Shown: positions 1-6,621 of the stretch, piece after piece
How positions within the stretch are numbered: the first letter of the stretch is position 1
Layout of the letters: every line of letters begins with the position of its first letter
Source: Rhodospirillales bacterium
GTDB lineage: Bacteria > Pseudomonadota > Alphaproteobacteria > Rhodospirillales_A > JACZKS01
DNA length: 20,837 bases
Direction of reading: 5' to 3'
NCBI GenBank assembly: GCA_018648445.1
Contig: JABGRG010000071.1
Location: 1-20,837 of the forward strand
Made by a program: the position numbers and the translations under genes
The notes under the pieces: model-generated
The model's input: the letters and a program-made list of their open reading frames with translations, nothing else
Database searches by the model: none
What the model was told of the DNA's origin: nothing

Positions 1-274
1 CCTCAAGGGACTGGCCGATGATTTGAAATCACAGGTTGGCAGTGGCGTGGTCGCGCTGGTCAGCGTCAATGACGGCAAGGCGTCCCTGGTGGTCGGCGTG
101 ACCGATGATTTGAAGGATCGCATCAGCGCCATTGATCTGGTGCGCGCCGGGTCAGCGGCCGTCGGCGGCAAGGGTGGCGGCGGGCGTCCCGACATGGCGC
201 AGGCCGGCGGACCGGACGGCGACAAGAGCGAAGCCGCGCTCGCCGCTATCGAGGAAGCATTGGCGGGTAGTTAA
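1..274 (+). CDS. alaS: Alanine--tRNA ligase, C-terminal end (partial)
   Basis: This is the 3' end of alanyl-tRNA synthetase, the cytoplasmic enzyme that charges tRNA-Ala; its start lies outside the window. The frame is open from base 2 and stops with TAA at 272-274, giving about 90 residues. What is visible is the end of the C-terminal DHHA1 domain. The glycine-rich segment [16 protein letters not shown] is the hallmark of this domain in AlaRS, and the preceding strand pattern ([10 protein letters not shown]) also fits. The catalytic and editing domains are not in view. The gene converges on the cyclophilin gene with only 11 bases between the two stop codons, and I see no intrinsic terminator there. 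The assignment is secure because the DHHA1 tail is distinctive; a free-standing DHHA1 protein is a remote alternative. Confidence 0.9.
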   Translation, partial: LKGLADDLKSQVGSGVVALVSVNDGKASLVVGVTDDLKDRISAIDLVRAGSAAVGGKGGGGRPDMAQAGGPDGDKSEAALAAIEEALAGS

Positions 275-285
275 ATACGCCGGAG

Positions 286-834
286 TTATTCCTTGGCGTC
301 GGCGGCGACCTGCATACGCACGATGACGTCGGGGTCGTCAACGCTGCCCGAGTAATCGTCGCCGCGTTTTATTTTCCCGACGTATTTCATGCCCTCGGTC
401 ACCTTTCCCCAAACGGTGTATTGGTTGTTCAGGTGATTGGCTGCCGAATAAACGATGAAAAACTGCGAATCGGCACTGTTCGGGTCGGACGTGCGGGCCA
501 TGGAAGTGGTTCCGCGAACGTGCGGTTCGGATGAAAATTCGGCATTGAGCTTTTGACCCGATCCGCCCGAACCCGTTCCCGTGGGATCACCGGTCTGCGC
601 CATGAACCCGGCAATGACGCGATGGAACTTGATGCCGTCATAGAAACCTTCGCGCGTCAGTTCCTTAATTCGGGCAACATGGTTCGGCGCAAGGTCGGGG
701 CGCATTTCGATGACCACCCGGCCATATTCCAGATCCAGATAAAGGGTGTTTTCCAGATCCATTGCTTCGGCGTTTGACGTTGCTCCCAAAGCCGTCATGA
801 CAACCGCCGCCAGGATCGATTTTTTTCGCCCCAT
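286..834 (-). CDS. Secreted cyclophilin-type peptidyl-prolyl cis-trans isomerase
   Basis: A 182-residue cyclophilin that isomerises peptidyl-prolyl bonds, probably in the periplasm. Residues 1-24 form a signal peptide: a basic start (MGRKKS), a hydrophobic core and an AEA-type cleavage site. The cyclophilin fold follows with recognisable core motifs FHRVIAGFMAQTGD, the glycine-rich loop GTGSGGSG, RGTTSMAR and SQFFIVY. The catalytic Arg is in FHRVI. The start at 834 is preferred over a longer in-frame start at 984, because 984 lies inside meaB, the signal peptide begins exactly at 834, and an AAGGGA ribosome-binding sequence precedes it. It is the last gene of a leftward cluster with meaB and the 119-aa gene, 52 bases after the meaB stop. 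It resembles PpiA/PpiB-type bacterial enzymes; I leave the symbol blank because the two cannot be told apart safely here. Confidence 0.9.
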   Translation of the reverse strand: MGRKKSILAAVVMTALGATSNAEAMDLENTLYLDLEYGRVVIEMRPDLAPNHVARIKELTREGFYDGIKFHRVIAGFMAQTGDPTGTGSGGSGQKLNAEFSSEPHVRGTTSMARTSDPNSADSQFFIVYSAANHLNNQYTVWGKVTEGMKYVGKIKRGDDYSGSVDDPDVIVRMQVAADAKE

Positions 835-886
835 TTCATTTCCCTTCGTCCTTCCATATTCACGCAACAAAACTGGGTCGAACCTA

Positions 887-1900
887 TCATGAGCCCGCCT
901 CGGATTTCCAGAGGTTGAAGTGTGCCAAAACCTCGTCTGCCGCTGCCGATGGTGAAATGTCGCTGGAGATGACCCTTTCTTCAAGCGTAGCGATTCGGTC
1001 CTTTGCGCGCGGGTCGCCGCGAATTTGCCCGATCAGGTTTTCCTCAATGGCGCGCCACATCCACGTTTTCGCCTGTACCGCCCGTTTGGCGGCTATTCCG
1101 TCCGGTCCGGAGTGGGCCGCGCGGTAATCACCTATGGTTTCCCATATGTCGCCGATGCCGCTTCCCTCAAGGGCGGAAGCGAGAAGAACCGGCGGCGACC
1201 AAATTTCCGTCTGTTTGGCGAGAAGGCTCAATGCGCCCGCGTATTCTGCTTGGGTTTGTTTGGCGGGCCGGGCCAGTTCGCCGTCGGCCTTGTTGACGAC
1301 AAGGATATCGGCCAGTTCGACGATGCCCTTTTTGAGGCCTTGTAGCTGGTCACCGCCGGCTGGCGTGAGAAGAAGCAAGAAGACGTCGACCAGATCGGCG
1401 ACGGCGGCTTCGGACTGGCCAGCGCCCACGGTTTCCACGATAACCAGATCAAATCCCGCCGCCTCGCAAATCAGCATGGCTTCACGGGTGCGGCGGGCCA
1501 GCCCGCCCAGCGTTCCGCCCGATGGCGAGGGGCGAATGAAGGTTGCGGGATTTCGCGCCAGGGTCTCCATGCGGGTCTTGTCGCCCAGGATCGAACCGCC
1601 GGTACGCGGGCTGGACGGATCGACGGCCAGTACCGCGACTTTGTGTCCCTGTTCCAGCACATGGTTGCCGAAGGTCTCGATGAATGATGATTTACCGACG
1701 CCCGGCGCGCCCGATATTCCAACGCGGATTGCGCCCCCCGTATGGTCCGATATCTCATGCAAAAGCCGGTTGGCCGTTTCGCGGTGGTCGGGCCGGGTTG
1801 ATTCCACCAGCGTAATGGCGCGCGCCAGAGCCCGTCGGTCGCCGCTCATAAGGTTTGCCGCCAGGGATCGAATTTCCGTCGCCTTCATGGGACCGTTCAT
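887..1900 (-). CDS. meaB: Methylmalonyl-CoA mutase-associated GTPase MeaB (ArgK family)
   Basis: A G3E-family P-loop GTPase of the MeaB/ArgK group, known to chaperone and protect adenosylcobalamin-dependent methylmalonyl-CoA mutase. The 337-residue length matches the family. Visible motifs are the P-loop GAPGVGKSS (about residues 64-72), the switch region VDPSSPRTGGSILGDKTRM, the ETVGAGQSE segment, the conserved TPAGGDQLQGLKKG loop and the base-recognition motif NKAD. The start at 1900 is chosen because it lies just after the stop of the upstream gene (TGA at 1910-1908), suggesting translational coupling. GTG at 1903 and ATG at 1888 are also possible, and none has a strong Shine-Dalgarno. No methylmalonyl-CoA mutase gene lies in the window, so the partner must be encoded elsewhere. 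The older name ArgK (arginine transport kinase) is considered a misassignment for this family. Confidence 0.92.
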   Translation of the reverse strand: MNGPMKATEIRSLAANLMSGDRRALARAITLVESTRPDHRETANRLLHEISDHTGGAIRVGISGAPGVGKSSFIETFGNHVLEQGHKVAVLAVDPSSPRTGGSILGDKTRMETLARNPATFIRPSPSGGTLGGLARRTREAMLICEAAGFDLVIVETVGAGQSEAAVADLVDVFLLLLTPAGGDQLQGLKKGIVELADILVVNKADGELARPAKQTQAEYAGALSLLAKQTEIWSPPVLLASALEGSGIGDIWETIGDYRAAHSGPDGIAAKRAVQAKTWMWRAIEENLIGQIRGDPRAKDRIATLEERVISSDISPSAAADEVLAHFNLWKSEAGS

Positions 1901-1907
1901 CACCGCG

Positions 1908-2267
1908 TCAATGCCGAGTGCGGGTTGGCTTTTCGGTTTCGCCTTCATCGTCGTCCGCAATTCCGCCCAACAGCATCTTTTCGGCCAGTTTACGCAGCTT
2001 GGCGCGGTCACGGGCGGGCAAGTCCTTCAATACCTCGGCCTTTTCGTCGCGTATGCGCATGGCCTCGCTGATCAGAGCCTCGCGGGTTGGCTCGTCACGC
2101 GGTTCAGGGACCGGTTCGGGGCTTGGCTGAGGGGGAGCGGGGGCATCGTCGGTTCCGGGCAGGGCGGCGGCGAGCTGGCGGATGCCCTCGCCCGGCCGTG
2201 ACGTCCTGGCAGGCTTGCGCGGACGCTTTTTTCCCGTACGGAAAGCCTTGGCGATGCGCTTGAACAT
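1908..2267 (-). CDS. Uncharacterised 119-residue protein with Pro-rich linker
   Basis: I do not recognise this family. The 119-residue product has a very basic N-terminus (MFKRIAKAFRTGKKRPRKPA), a proline- and glutamate-rich linker at about residues 40-58, then a charged segment predicted to form a long helix or coiled coil (about residues 62-98, with RIRDEKAEVLKDLPARDR). An acidic then basic tail ends it. There is no signal peptide or membrane span. It is the first gene of the leftward cluster and ends 7 bases before the meaB start, so the two are probably co-translated. The start at 2267 has only a distant GGGAAG as ribosome-binding site; an alternative ATG at 2315 abuts the pyk start and has none. 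Codon use looks like that of its neighbours, so it is probably a real conserved gene rather than noise. Confidence 0.65.
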   Translation of the reverse strand: MFKRIAKAFRTGKKRPRKPARTSRPGEGIRQLAAALPGTDDAPAPPQPSPEPVPEPRDEPTREALISEAMRIRDEKAEVLKDLPARDRAKLRKLAEKMLLGGIADDDEGETEKPTRTRH

Positions 2268-2280
2268 GATGAAACCGCAC

Positions 2281-2309
2281 TTCCCACTCGCGTATGTCAC
2301 GGGTATTGT
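2281..2309 (+). promoter_or_regulatory. Possible sigma70-type promoter of pyk (leaderless start)
   Basis: TTCCCA (2281-2286) and TATTGT (2304-2309) are separated by 17 bases and each match four of six consensus positions. Transcription would begin about seven bases later, essentially at the pyk ATG (2316). No Shine-Dalgarno precedes that ATG, which is consistent with a leaderless mRNA. The whole divergent gap is only 48 bases. Weak by sequence alone. Confidence 0.3.
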
Positions 2310-2315
2310 TAGCAT

Positions 2316-3731
2316 ATGAACGCCATCAGGAATGCCAAAATTGTGGCGACGCTCGGTCCGGCGACATCCAGCCCCGAGGGGATCGGCGCTTTGTTCAACG
2401 CGGGCGCAAACCTTTTTAGGCTGAATTTCAGCCACGGAACCCATGCCGATCACCAGCGAAATCTGGATGCGATCCGCGCCCTGGAAAAGAAAACGGGCCG
2501 CACCATCGGTGTGCTCATGGACCTTCAAGGACCAAAGCTGAGGGTCGGGACCATCGCCGGAGGCCGCGTCAATCTGGTGGCCGGGCAGGCGTATCGTTTG
2601 GATTTGGCCGACGAACCGGGCGACGCGACCCGCGCACCGTTGCCCCACGCCGAAGTTTTCTCTGCCCTTGAGCCGGGAACCAAGTTGTTGCTGGACGACG
2701 GGAATATCCGTTTGCGGGTCGTTGAATGCGGGGATGATTTCGCCTTAACCAATGTCGAGGTCGGCGGCCCCTTGTCGGATCGCAAGGGTGTCAACCTTCC
2801 AAACGCCGTTCTGGGCATTTCGGCGCTGACCGAAAAGGACCGCGCGGATCTTGAATTCGGCCTGAAAATCGGTGTTGACTGGGTTGGGCTGTCATTTGTG
2901 CAGCGCGCCGCCGACGTCATCGAAGTGACCAAATTGGTGGACGGGCGCGCCGGCGTGGTGGCGAAGCTGGAGAAACCGGCGGCAATCGACGAGTTGTATG
3001 ACGTCGTCGACGCGGCGGACGCGGTTATGGTGGCGCGCGGCGATCTTGGCGTGGAAGCGCCGCCCGAAGACGTGCCGGCCCTGCAAAAACGCATCATCCG
3101 AGCCTGCCGGTTTGCCGGAAAGCCGGTTATCGTTGCCACCCAGATGCTGGACTCGATGATCCATTCACCGGTTCCCACACGTGCCGAAGCGTCCGATGTG
3201 GCGACCGCCGTTTACGATGGCGCCGACGCGGTTATGCTATCGGCGGAAACGGCGGTGGGTGAACACGCGGTGGACGCGGTGGAAATGATGAACCGCATTA
3301 TCCATCGGGTAGAGCGAGACCCCGTCTACCGGAAATATATCGACGCCCAGCGGCGCGATCCGCAGCCGACCGCCGAGGATGCGATTACGGCGGCGGCGCA
3401 TGACGCGGCGCATACCATTTCGGCGGTGGCGATTGTTACCTTTACATCGACCGGGTCGACGACCCTGCGGGCCTCGCGCGAACGCCCCGCCGTTCCGATT
3501 TTGGGAATGACTTTAAGCCCGGAAACGGCGCGCCGGTTGTCGCTGGCCTGGGGTGTCTATCCTGTGGTTGCGAATATCGTTGAAAATGTCAGCGACATGT
3601 CGCGCGAAGCGGGCCGGGTGGCGGTTGCCGAGGGCTTTGCGAACGTGGGCGATGCGCTGGTCGTAACGGCGGGCATTCCCTTCAAGAAACCGCGCACGAC
3701 GAATTTGCTGCGAATCCTGGAAATCGAATAG
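2316..3731 (+). CDS. pyk: Pyruvate kinase
   Basis: A 471-residue pyruvate kinase catalysing phosphoenolpyruvate + ADP to pyruvate + ATP, the last step of glycolysis, in the cytoplasm. The length is usual for bacterial enzymes. Diagnostic segments run in order: RNAKIVATLGPATSS at the N-terminus, RLNFSHG (phosphate-binding Arg and Asn), MDLQGPKLRVG, the signature AKLEKPAAID with the catalytic Lys, MVARGDLGVE (metal-binding Glu/Asp region), and ATQMLDSMIHSPVPTRAEASDVA with the catalytic Thr. The C-terminal allosteric domain is present and ends at LLRILEIE. The start is fixed by homology at the ATG of a CATATG palindrome; no Shine-Dalgarno precedes it. The gene diverges from the meaB cluster and converges on the transporter cluster. 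A GC hairpin (3731-3748) follows the stop but lacks a U-tract on this strand. Confidence 0.96.
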   Translation: MNAIRNAKIVATLGPATSSPEGIGALFNAGANLFRLNFSHGTHADHQRNLDAIRALEKKTGRTIGVLMDLQGPKLRVGTIAGGRVNLVAGQAYRLDLADEPGDATRAPLPHAEVFSALEPGTKLLLDDGNIRLRVVECGDDFALTNVEVGGPLSDRKGVNLPNAVLGISALTEKDRADLEFGLKIGVDWVGLSFVQRAADVIEVTKLVDGRAGVVAKLEKPAAIDELYDVVDAADAVMVARGDLGVEAPPEDVPALQKRIIRACRFAGKPVIVATQMLDSMIHSPVPTRAEASDVATAVYDGADAVMLSAETAVGEHAVDAVEMMNRIIHRVERDPVYRKYIDAQRRDPQPTAEDAITAAAHDAAHTISAVAIVTFTSTGSTTLRASRERPAVPILGMTLSPETARRLSLAWGVYPVVANIVENVSDMSREAGRVAVAEGFANVGDALVVTAGIPFKKPRTTNLLRILEIE

Positions 3732-3756
3732 GCGGCGTCTTCGCCGCCGCACCTTC

Positions 3757-3798
3757 AAAAAAAACACCCCCACCCGGCCAGCTAATGCTGACCGGGTG
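3757..3798 (-). terminator. Intrinsic terminator of the transporter cluster
   Basis: Read leftward, a 12-bp stem with one G-U wobble (arms at 3787-3798 and 3771-3782, ATTA loop) is followed after a short spacer by eight consecutive U residues (complement of A8 at 3757-3764). On the plus strand the stem has a C/A mismatch and no U-tract. It therefore terminates the leftward transporter gene rather than pyk. Confidence 0.8.
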
Positions 3799-3834
3799 AA
3801 GGCGTTTAACGAGATGGCGTAGTCTCTCTCGGTA

Positions 3835-5301
3835 TTACGATCCGACGAGAGGCGGCATCATTCCAGCGTGGAAGATGTACGCCACGGCATACGCGATCGG
3901 GGCAATGATGACCACGAGGGCGACGCCGTACAGCAGGGCCAGACGACCCATGCCTTTAAGTTTGCTGAAGTCGGTGATGCAGCCCATGGCCACGAAAGTC
4001 ACCATGAACATGAACTTCCGCATGGGGCTTTGGACGGTACCCGCGCCCACACCAGCCGCTTTGATGATGTCCGGAGCGAACATCGCGATGGCGACGTAGA
4101 AGAACCAGCAGAACACATAGCCGAGCACGAATTTCGGGAATCTGAACCAGATTTCCGATGCCGCGACCGTTGACGTTCCTGGCTGTTTATCCACCTTGTA
4201 GACCCAGATAATGGCCAAAACGAAGGCCCACAGGCCGATGAACATATCGATCCAGATCTTGGTCATGATCGAGGCGGTCAGGATCCAATCGGGTTCCCAG
4301 TTGATGCCTCTTGCGGCGGCCTGGGCAACCATCAATTCGTCCAGGATCGCGCCGGCGGCGGCGTCTGCGCCGTCCGTCTTCACGGTCATGCCCATGGCCG
4401 CGCCGTTGACGATCGGCTGATCGGGCGCCACGGCGTTGTAGAAGCCGGGCAGGACAATCAGTTCGATCATCGCGTAAACGACGATCAGCATGGAAACCAT
4501 CACCGCGATGATGGGCTTGGCGCGGATGGCGCCGCCCGTGGCGATAGCCGCGGACACGCCGCAGATGGAGATGCCGGAGCACAGAACCGCGGCCCATTCA
4601 CGGGGCAGGCGGAACATCTTGCGCGCCATGACGTAGATAATAGGCCAGAACAGGAGGTAGGCTACGAACGTAGCGCAGGCACCTGCCAGAGCCAGTTCGA
4701 AGGTCATTCCGGCAGCCTCCATGGACATCACGCCAACCTTGATGCCGAGATAGACAATGGCGGTTTTGATGTACCATTCGGGCTTGCAGGCCTCTCTCAT
4801 GAATGCGGCCAGCGGCTTGATGAAGTTGCCGATGATCAGGCCGACGATGAGGCACAGGATGAAGGCGACGCCGCTACCCAGGGACAGACCCCAGGTCAGG
4901 CCGTATTTACCCCACTTGTTGATGGGAGCGGAAAGGTGTGCTTCAAAACCAACCGCCACCGACACGTAGGTGATGACAAACAGGCACGTCCAGCCCAGGA
5001 AGAACTTCTTCATGTTGAGCTTCTGGAAGTAAGCGCCCATGCAAACCAGGCCGGTCCAGACGATATAGGTAATGCCGATGGACGTAATCTGGCTCATGCC
5101 TTTATAGGCCTTGCCGGAAGCTTTGTAGAAGACGCCCGCTTCGCCCCAGACCCAGGTTGTGGGTTTGGCGAACCAGCCAACCGCGTCGATACCCCAAATG
5201 GACAGCAGACCCGCGCAGAACATGATGAGGCCAAGCCACACGGCCCACCAGTCCTCTTGATATGCCATCCCGTCATACCACTTTCTATTAACGCCGTTCA
5301 T
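3835..5301 (-). CDS. Putative sulfate exporter family (YeiH/UPF0324-like) transporter, long form
   Basis: A 488-residue inner-membrane protein with about 11-12 hydrophobic spans. It resembles the YeiH/UPF0324 family (Pfam Cons_hypoth698), annotated by convention as putative sulfate exporters though substrates are poorly established. The clearest family segment is SGISICGVSAAIATGGAIRAKP (about residues 242-263, shown here in part), a helix-break motif shared with YeiH proteins; GAILDELMVAQAAA and the final FSKLKGMG-type segment also fit. Typical YeiH proteins are about 340 residues, so this one carries roughly 120 extra residues at the N-terminus (spans near 17-38, 72-92 and 99-119) and a longer central loop. 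ACGGGGGAT precedes the ATG at 5301 as ribosome-binding site. It is the last gene of a leftward cluster with two small genes and has its own terminator. The substrate cannot be read from the sequence; anion transport is only an inference from the family name. Confidence 0.75.
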   Translation of the reverse strand: MNGVNRKWYDGMAYQEDWWAVWLGLIMFCAGLLSIWGIDAVGWFAKPTTWVWGEAGVFYKASGKAYKGMSQITSIGITYIVWTGLVCMGAYFQKLNMKKFFLGWTCLFVITYVSVAVGFEAHLSAPINKWGKYGLTWGLSLGSGVAFILCLIVGLIIGNFIKPLAAFMREACKPEWYIKTAIVYLGIKVGVMSMEAAGMTFELALAGACATFVAYLLFWPIIYVMARKMFRLPREWAAVLCSGISICGVSAAIATGGAIRAKPIIAVMVSMLIVVYAMIELIVLPGFYNAVAPDQPIVNGAAMGMTVKTDGADAAAGAILDELMVAQAAARGINWEPDWILTASIMTKIWIDMFIGLWAFVLAIIWVYKVDKQPGTSTVAASEIWFRFPKFVLGYVFCWFFYVAIAMFAPDIIKAAGVGAGTVQSPMRKFMFMVTFVAMGCITDFSKLKGMGRLALLYGVALVVIIAPIAYAVAYIFHAGMMPPLVGS

Positions 5302-5365
5302 TTTATCCCCCGTAGTTCGAGTTCATTTCTCAGACATTTCCCAAAGACTTCGGCAATGGCCCCTT

Positions 5366-5617
5366 TCACACGTCCACATGGACGTAGCGATTGAAGTAAT
5401 GCGGGGCGTACTGATGAATCCAGGAAGGGATCGTCGTGATATCGAACCCCATGAAAACGGTCAGGCGTGATCCATCGTATCGGCCTGATTCCCGAAGGGA
5501 TTCGACGAGATTTGCGTCGAGCTCCGGAAAAGACCTTCCCTCAACGGCGATTGAATCGTTTCGCGCGATCCATTTTTCGCCGTCATGGCTGATGATCATG
5601 TCAATGTCCGACTTCAT
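5366..5617 (-). CDS. Small uncharacterised soluble protein (83 aa) of the transporter cluster
   Basis: I do not recognise this family with certainty. The 83-residue product has no signal peptide or membrane span. Its first half (IISHDGEKWIARND, then VEGRSFPELDANLVESLRE) has the beta-strand, W, gap, helix pattern seen in small HicB-like or DUF1902-like domains, but this is only a visual similarity. The second half is aromatic-rich and ends HYFNRYVHVDV. The start at 5617 has a good ribosome-binding site (AAGGA, seven bases before the ATG). It lies between the 59-aa membrane protein (35 bases upstream) and the transporter (64 bases downstream), on the same strand, so the three are probably one operon. 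A role as a cytoplasmic regulatory or accessory subunit of the transporter is inferred from position only. Confidence 0.7.
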   Translation of the reverse strand: MKSDIDMIISHDGEKWIARNDSIAVEGRSFPELDANLVESLRESGRYDGSRLTVFMGFDITTIPSWIHQYAPHYFNRYVHVDV

Positions 5618-5652
5618 AAAGAGTTCCTTATCGCGGGTACGATCCGCGTTGC

Positions 5653-5832
5653 CTAATCAAGCAGATAGATGTTCACCAGAGTGCCGAGAATGATCAGCCC
5701 GGCAATGCCGATGCCAATGCTCCAGCTAACAAGCTGTGTCTCGAACGGCTCCCAGGGTTCGGGGTCGTCAATCGCGACTTCTGCGTGTTCTACTGGCGCT
5801 GCCACGCTGGCCGCTACGCTTTCTTCAGCCAT
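5653..5832 (-). CDS. Small single-span membrane protein (59 aa) of the transporter cluster
   Basis: A 59-residue ORF, easily missed because of its size: ATG at 5832, stop TAG at 5655-5653. The N-terminal 35 residues are Ala/Val/Glu-rich and acidic (MAEESVAASVAAPVEHAEVA), followed by DPEPWEPFETQ. One hydrophobic helix then runs from about residue 36 to the end (SWSIGIGIAGLIILGTLVNI, then YLLD). A perfect AGGAGG Shine-Dalgarno sits at 5842-5847 with good spacing, strong evidence that it is translated. It is the promoter-proximal gene of the three-gene leftward cluster. I cannot name the family. By analogy with other small single-span proteins encoded next to transporters it may be an accessory or stabilising subunit, but this is inference. 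Confidence 0.75.
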   Translation of the reverse strand: MAEESVAASVAAPVEHAEVAIDDPEPWEPFETQLVSWSIGIGIAGLIILGTLVNIYLLD

Positions 5833-5856
5833 TTAGTGTTCCTCCTAGAGTTGTCA

Positions 5857-5914
5857 CTTCCGCAAAAAGATTATTATTATTGCTTTTGTTGTCCAATAAC
5901 GCGAAATGCGGAAG
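5857..5914 (-). promoter_or_regulatory. Possible promoter and inverted-repeat operator of the transporter cluster
   Basis: Reading leftward, TTGGAC (5896-5891) and AATAAT (5875-5870) form a candidate -35/-10 pair with a short 15-base spacer, and a start would fall about 20 bases before the AGGAGG of the 59-aa gene. The pair is bracketed by an 8-bp perfect inverted repeat, CTTCCGCA at 5857-5864 and TGCGGAAG at 5907-5914. This could be a pair of regulator half-sites. The intervening bases are AT-rich (a run of ATT repeats). Confidence 0.35.
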
Positions 5915-6621
5915 AACAAATACCTCTACGGTTGAGGCGATGATTGTTCCCACCCACTGGTTTCGCGAATTCGAAAAAATAAATCCCCCTCTAAACTCTC
6001 CGCTGCGTTGCAGACCACATCTGCGATGCAGGGGCTGCGCCGCCAAAAAACGGCAGCGCCACGGTGTCATTTTCCAACACAGCAATCCAACGGCCCCCTC
6101 TGACCGTTTGACCGAAGTGTGCAAATGCAAATGACTTGCAGTATATTTTCGAAGTTTCAAATAAAGACGAAGGACGCATCAGCGTCTTCTTCGGGGCAAA
6201 GCACCTAAAAATGCTTGTTAGCAAAGGCATTTTTCGAAAGCCCGCTCTTTATTCTCTGCCGTTACTAATAGCCTAAGAGGGCTTTGGTCACAAGTATGAA
6301 TTCAATTTATATATTAGGCGGAGGTAATATTATAAGTATTATCATTTGAAGTTTTTCGAGTAGTGATTCTTGGATGTTGTCGCCGCCACTTATCAACTGT
6401 TCGGTTGATTGCGAACACACTGTGAGAACGGCGTGGTTACTGCGGCTTGGCGGAAATTCCGATGTCAGTATTAAATTGTTAGTCTAGGACGGGTGGTCGG
6501 AGGCACTAGGTTCAAGCCGTCAATTTGTACCTGTGATCTCCAGCGTGTGAGGTTTTGGGTGATTTCCGCGCGTTCCCGCGTTATACGGGGCCGTCACAAA
6601 TGGAAAGCCAAGAAGGGTTGC
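5915..6621. other. Long AT-rich non-coding stretch with hairpins
   Basis: The gap between the small membrane protein gene and the epimerase gene is the only gene-free stretch of more than 300 bases. It is visibly more AT-rich than its surroundings. ORFs inside it have implausible composition and no good ribosome-binding sites. Two structures stand out. One is a hairpin at 6168-6193 (CGAAG/CTTCG and GACGC/GCGTC with an ATCA loop and a two-base bulge). The other is a perfect 8-bp inverted repeat, AAAAATGC at 6207-6214 and GCATTTTT at 6227-6234, which looks like a terminator in both directions. TTGGCG (6447-6452) and TATTAA (6469-6474), 16 bases apart, are a weak candidate promoter for the epimerase. 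No tRNA or known RNA family was recognised. Confidence 0.5.

Noticed and set aside
1134..2201. 355-codon rightward ORF opposite meaB
   Set aside because: It is antisense to a clearly recognisable meaB, has Ser/Arg/Pro-rich composition typical of shadow frames in GC-rich DNA, and shows no family motif.
3731..3748. GC hairpin GGCGGCG-TCTT-CGCCGCC at the pyk stop as a pyk terminator
   Set aside because: No U-tract follows on the plus strand. It may slow or help Rho-dependent termination, but an intrinsic terminator is not supported.
5871..5881. ATT repeats as a microsatellite or phase-variation tract
   Set aside because: Only about three to four units and upstream of the gene; too short to call phase variation from one sequence.
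5736..6134. 132-codon rightward ORF, and the leftward ORF at 5825-6160, around the start of the 59-aa gene
   Set aside because: Both have low-complexity or implausible composition (for example a run of Leu from ATT repeats) and poor ribosome-binding sites, and they conflict with the well-supported 59-aa gene or its promoter.
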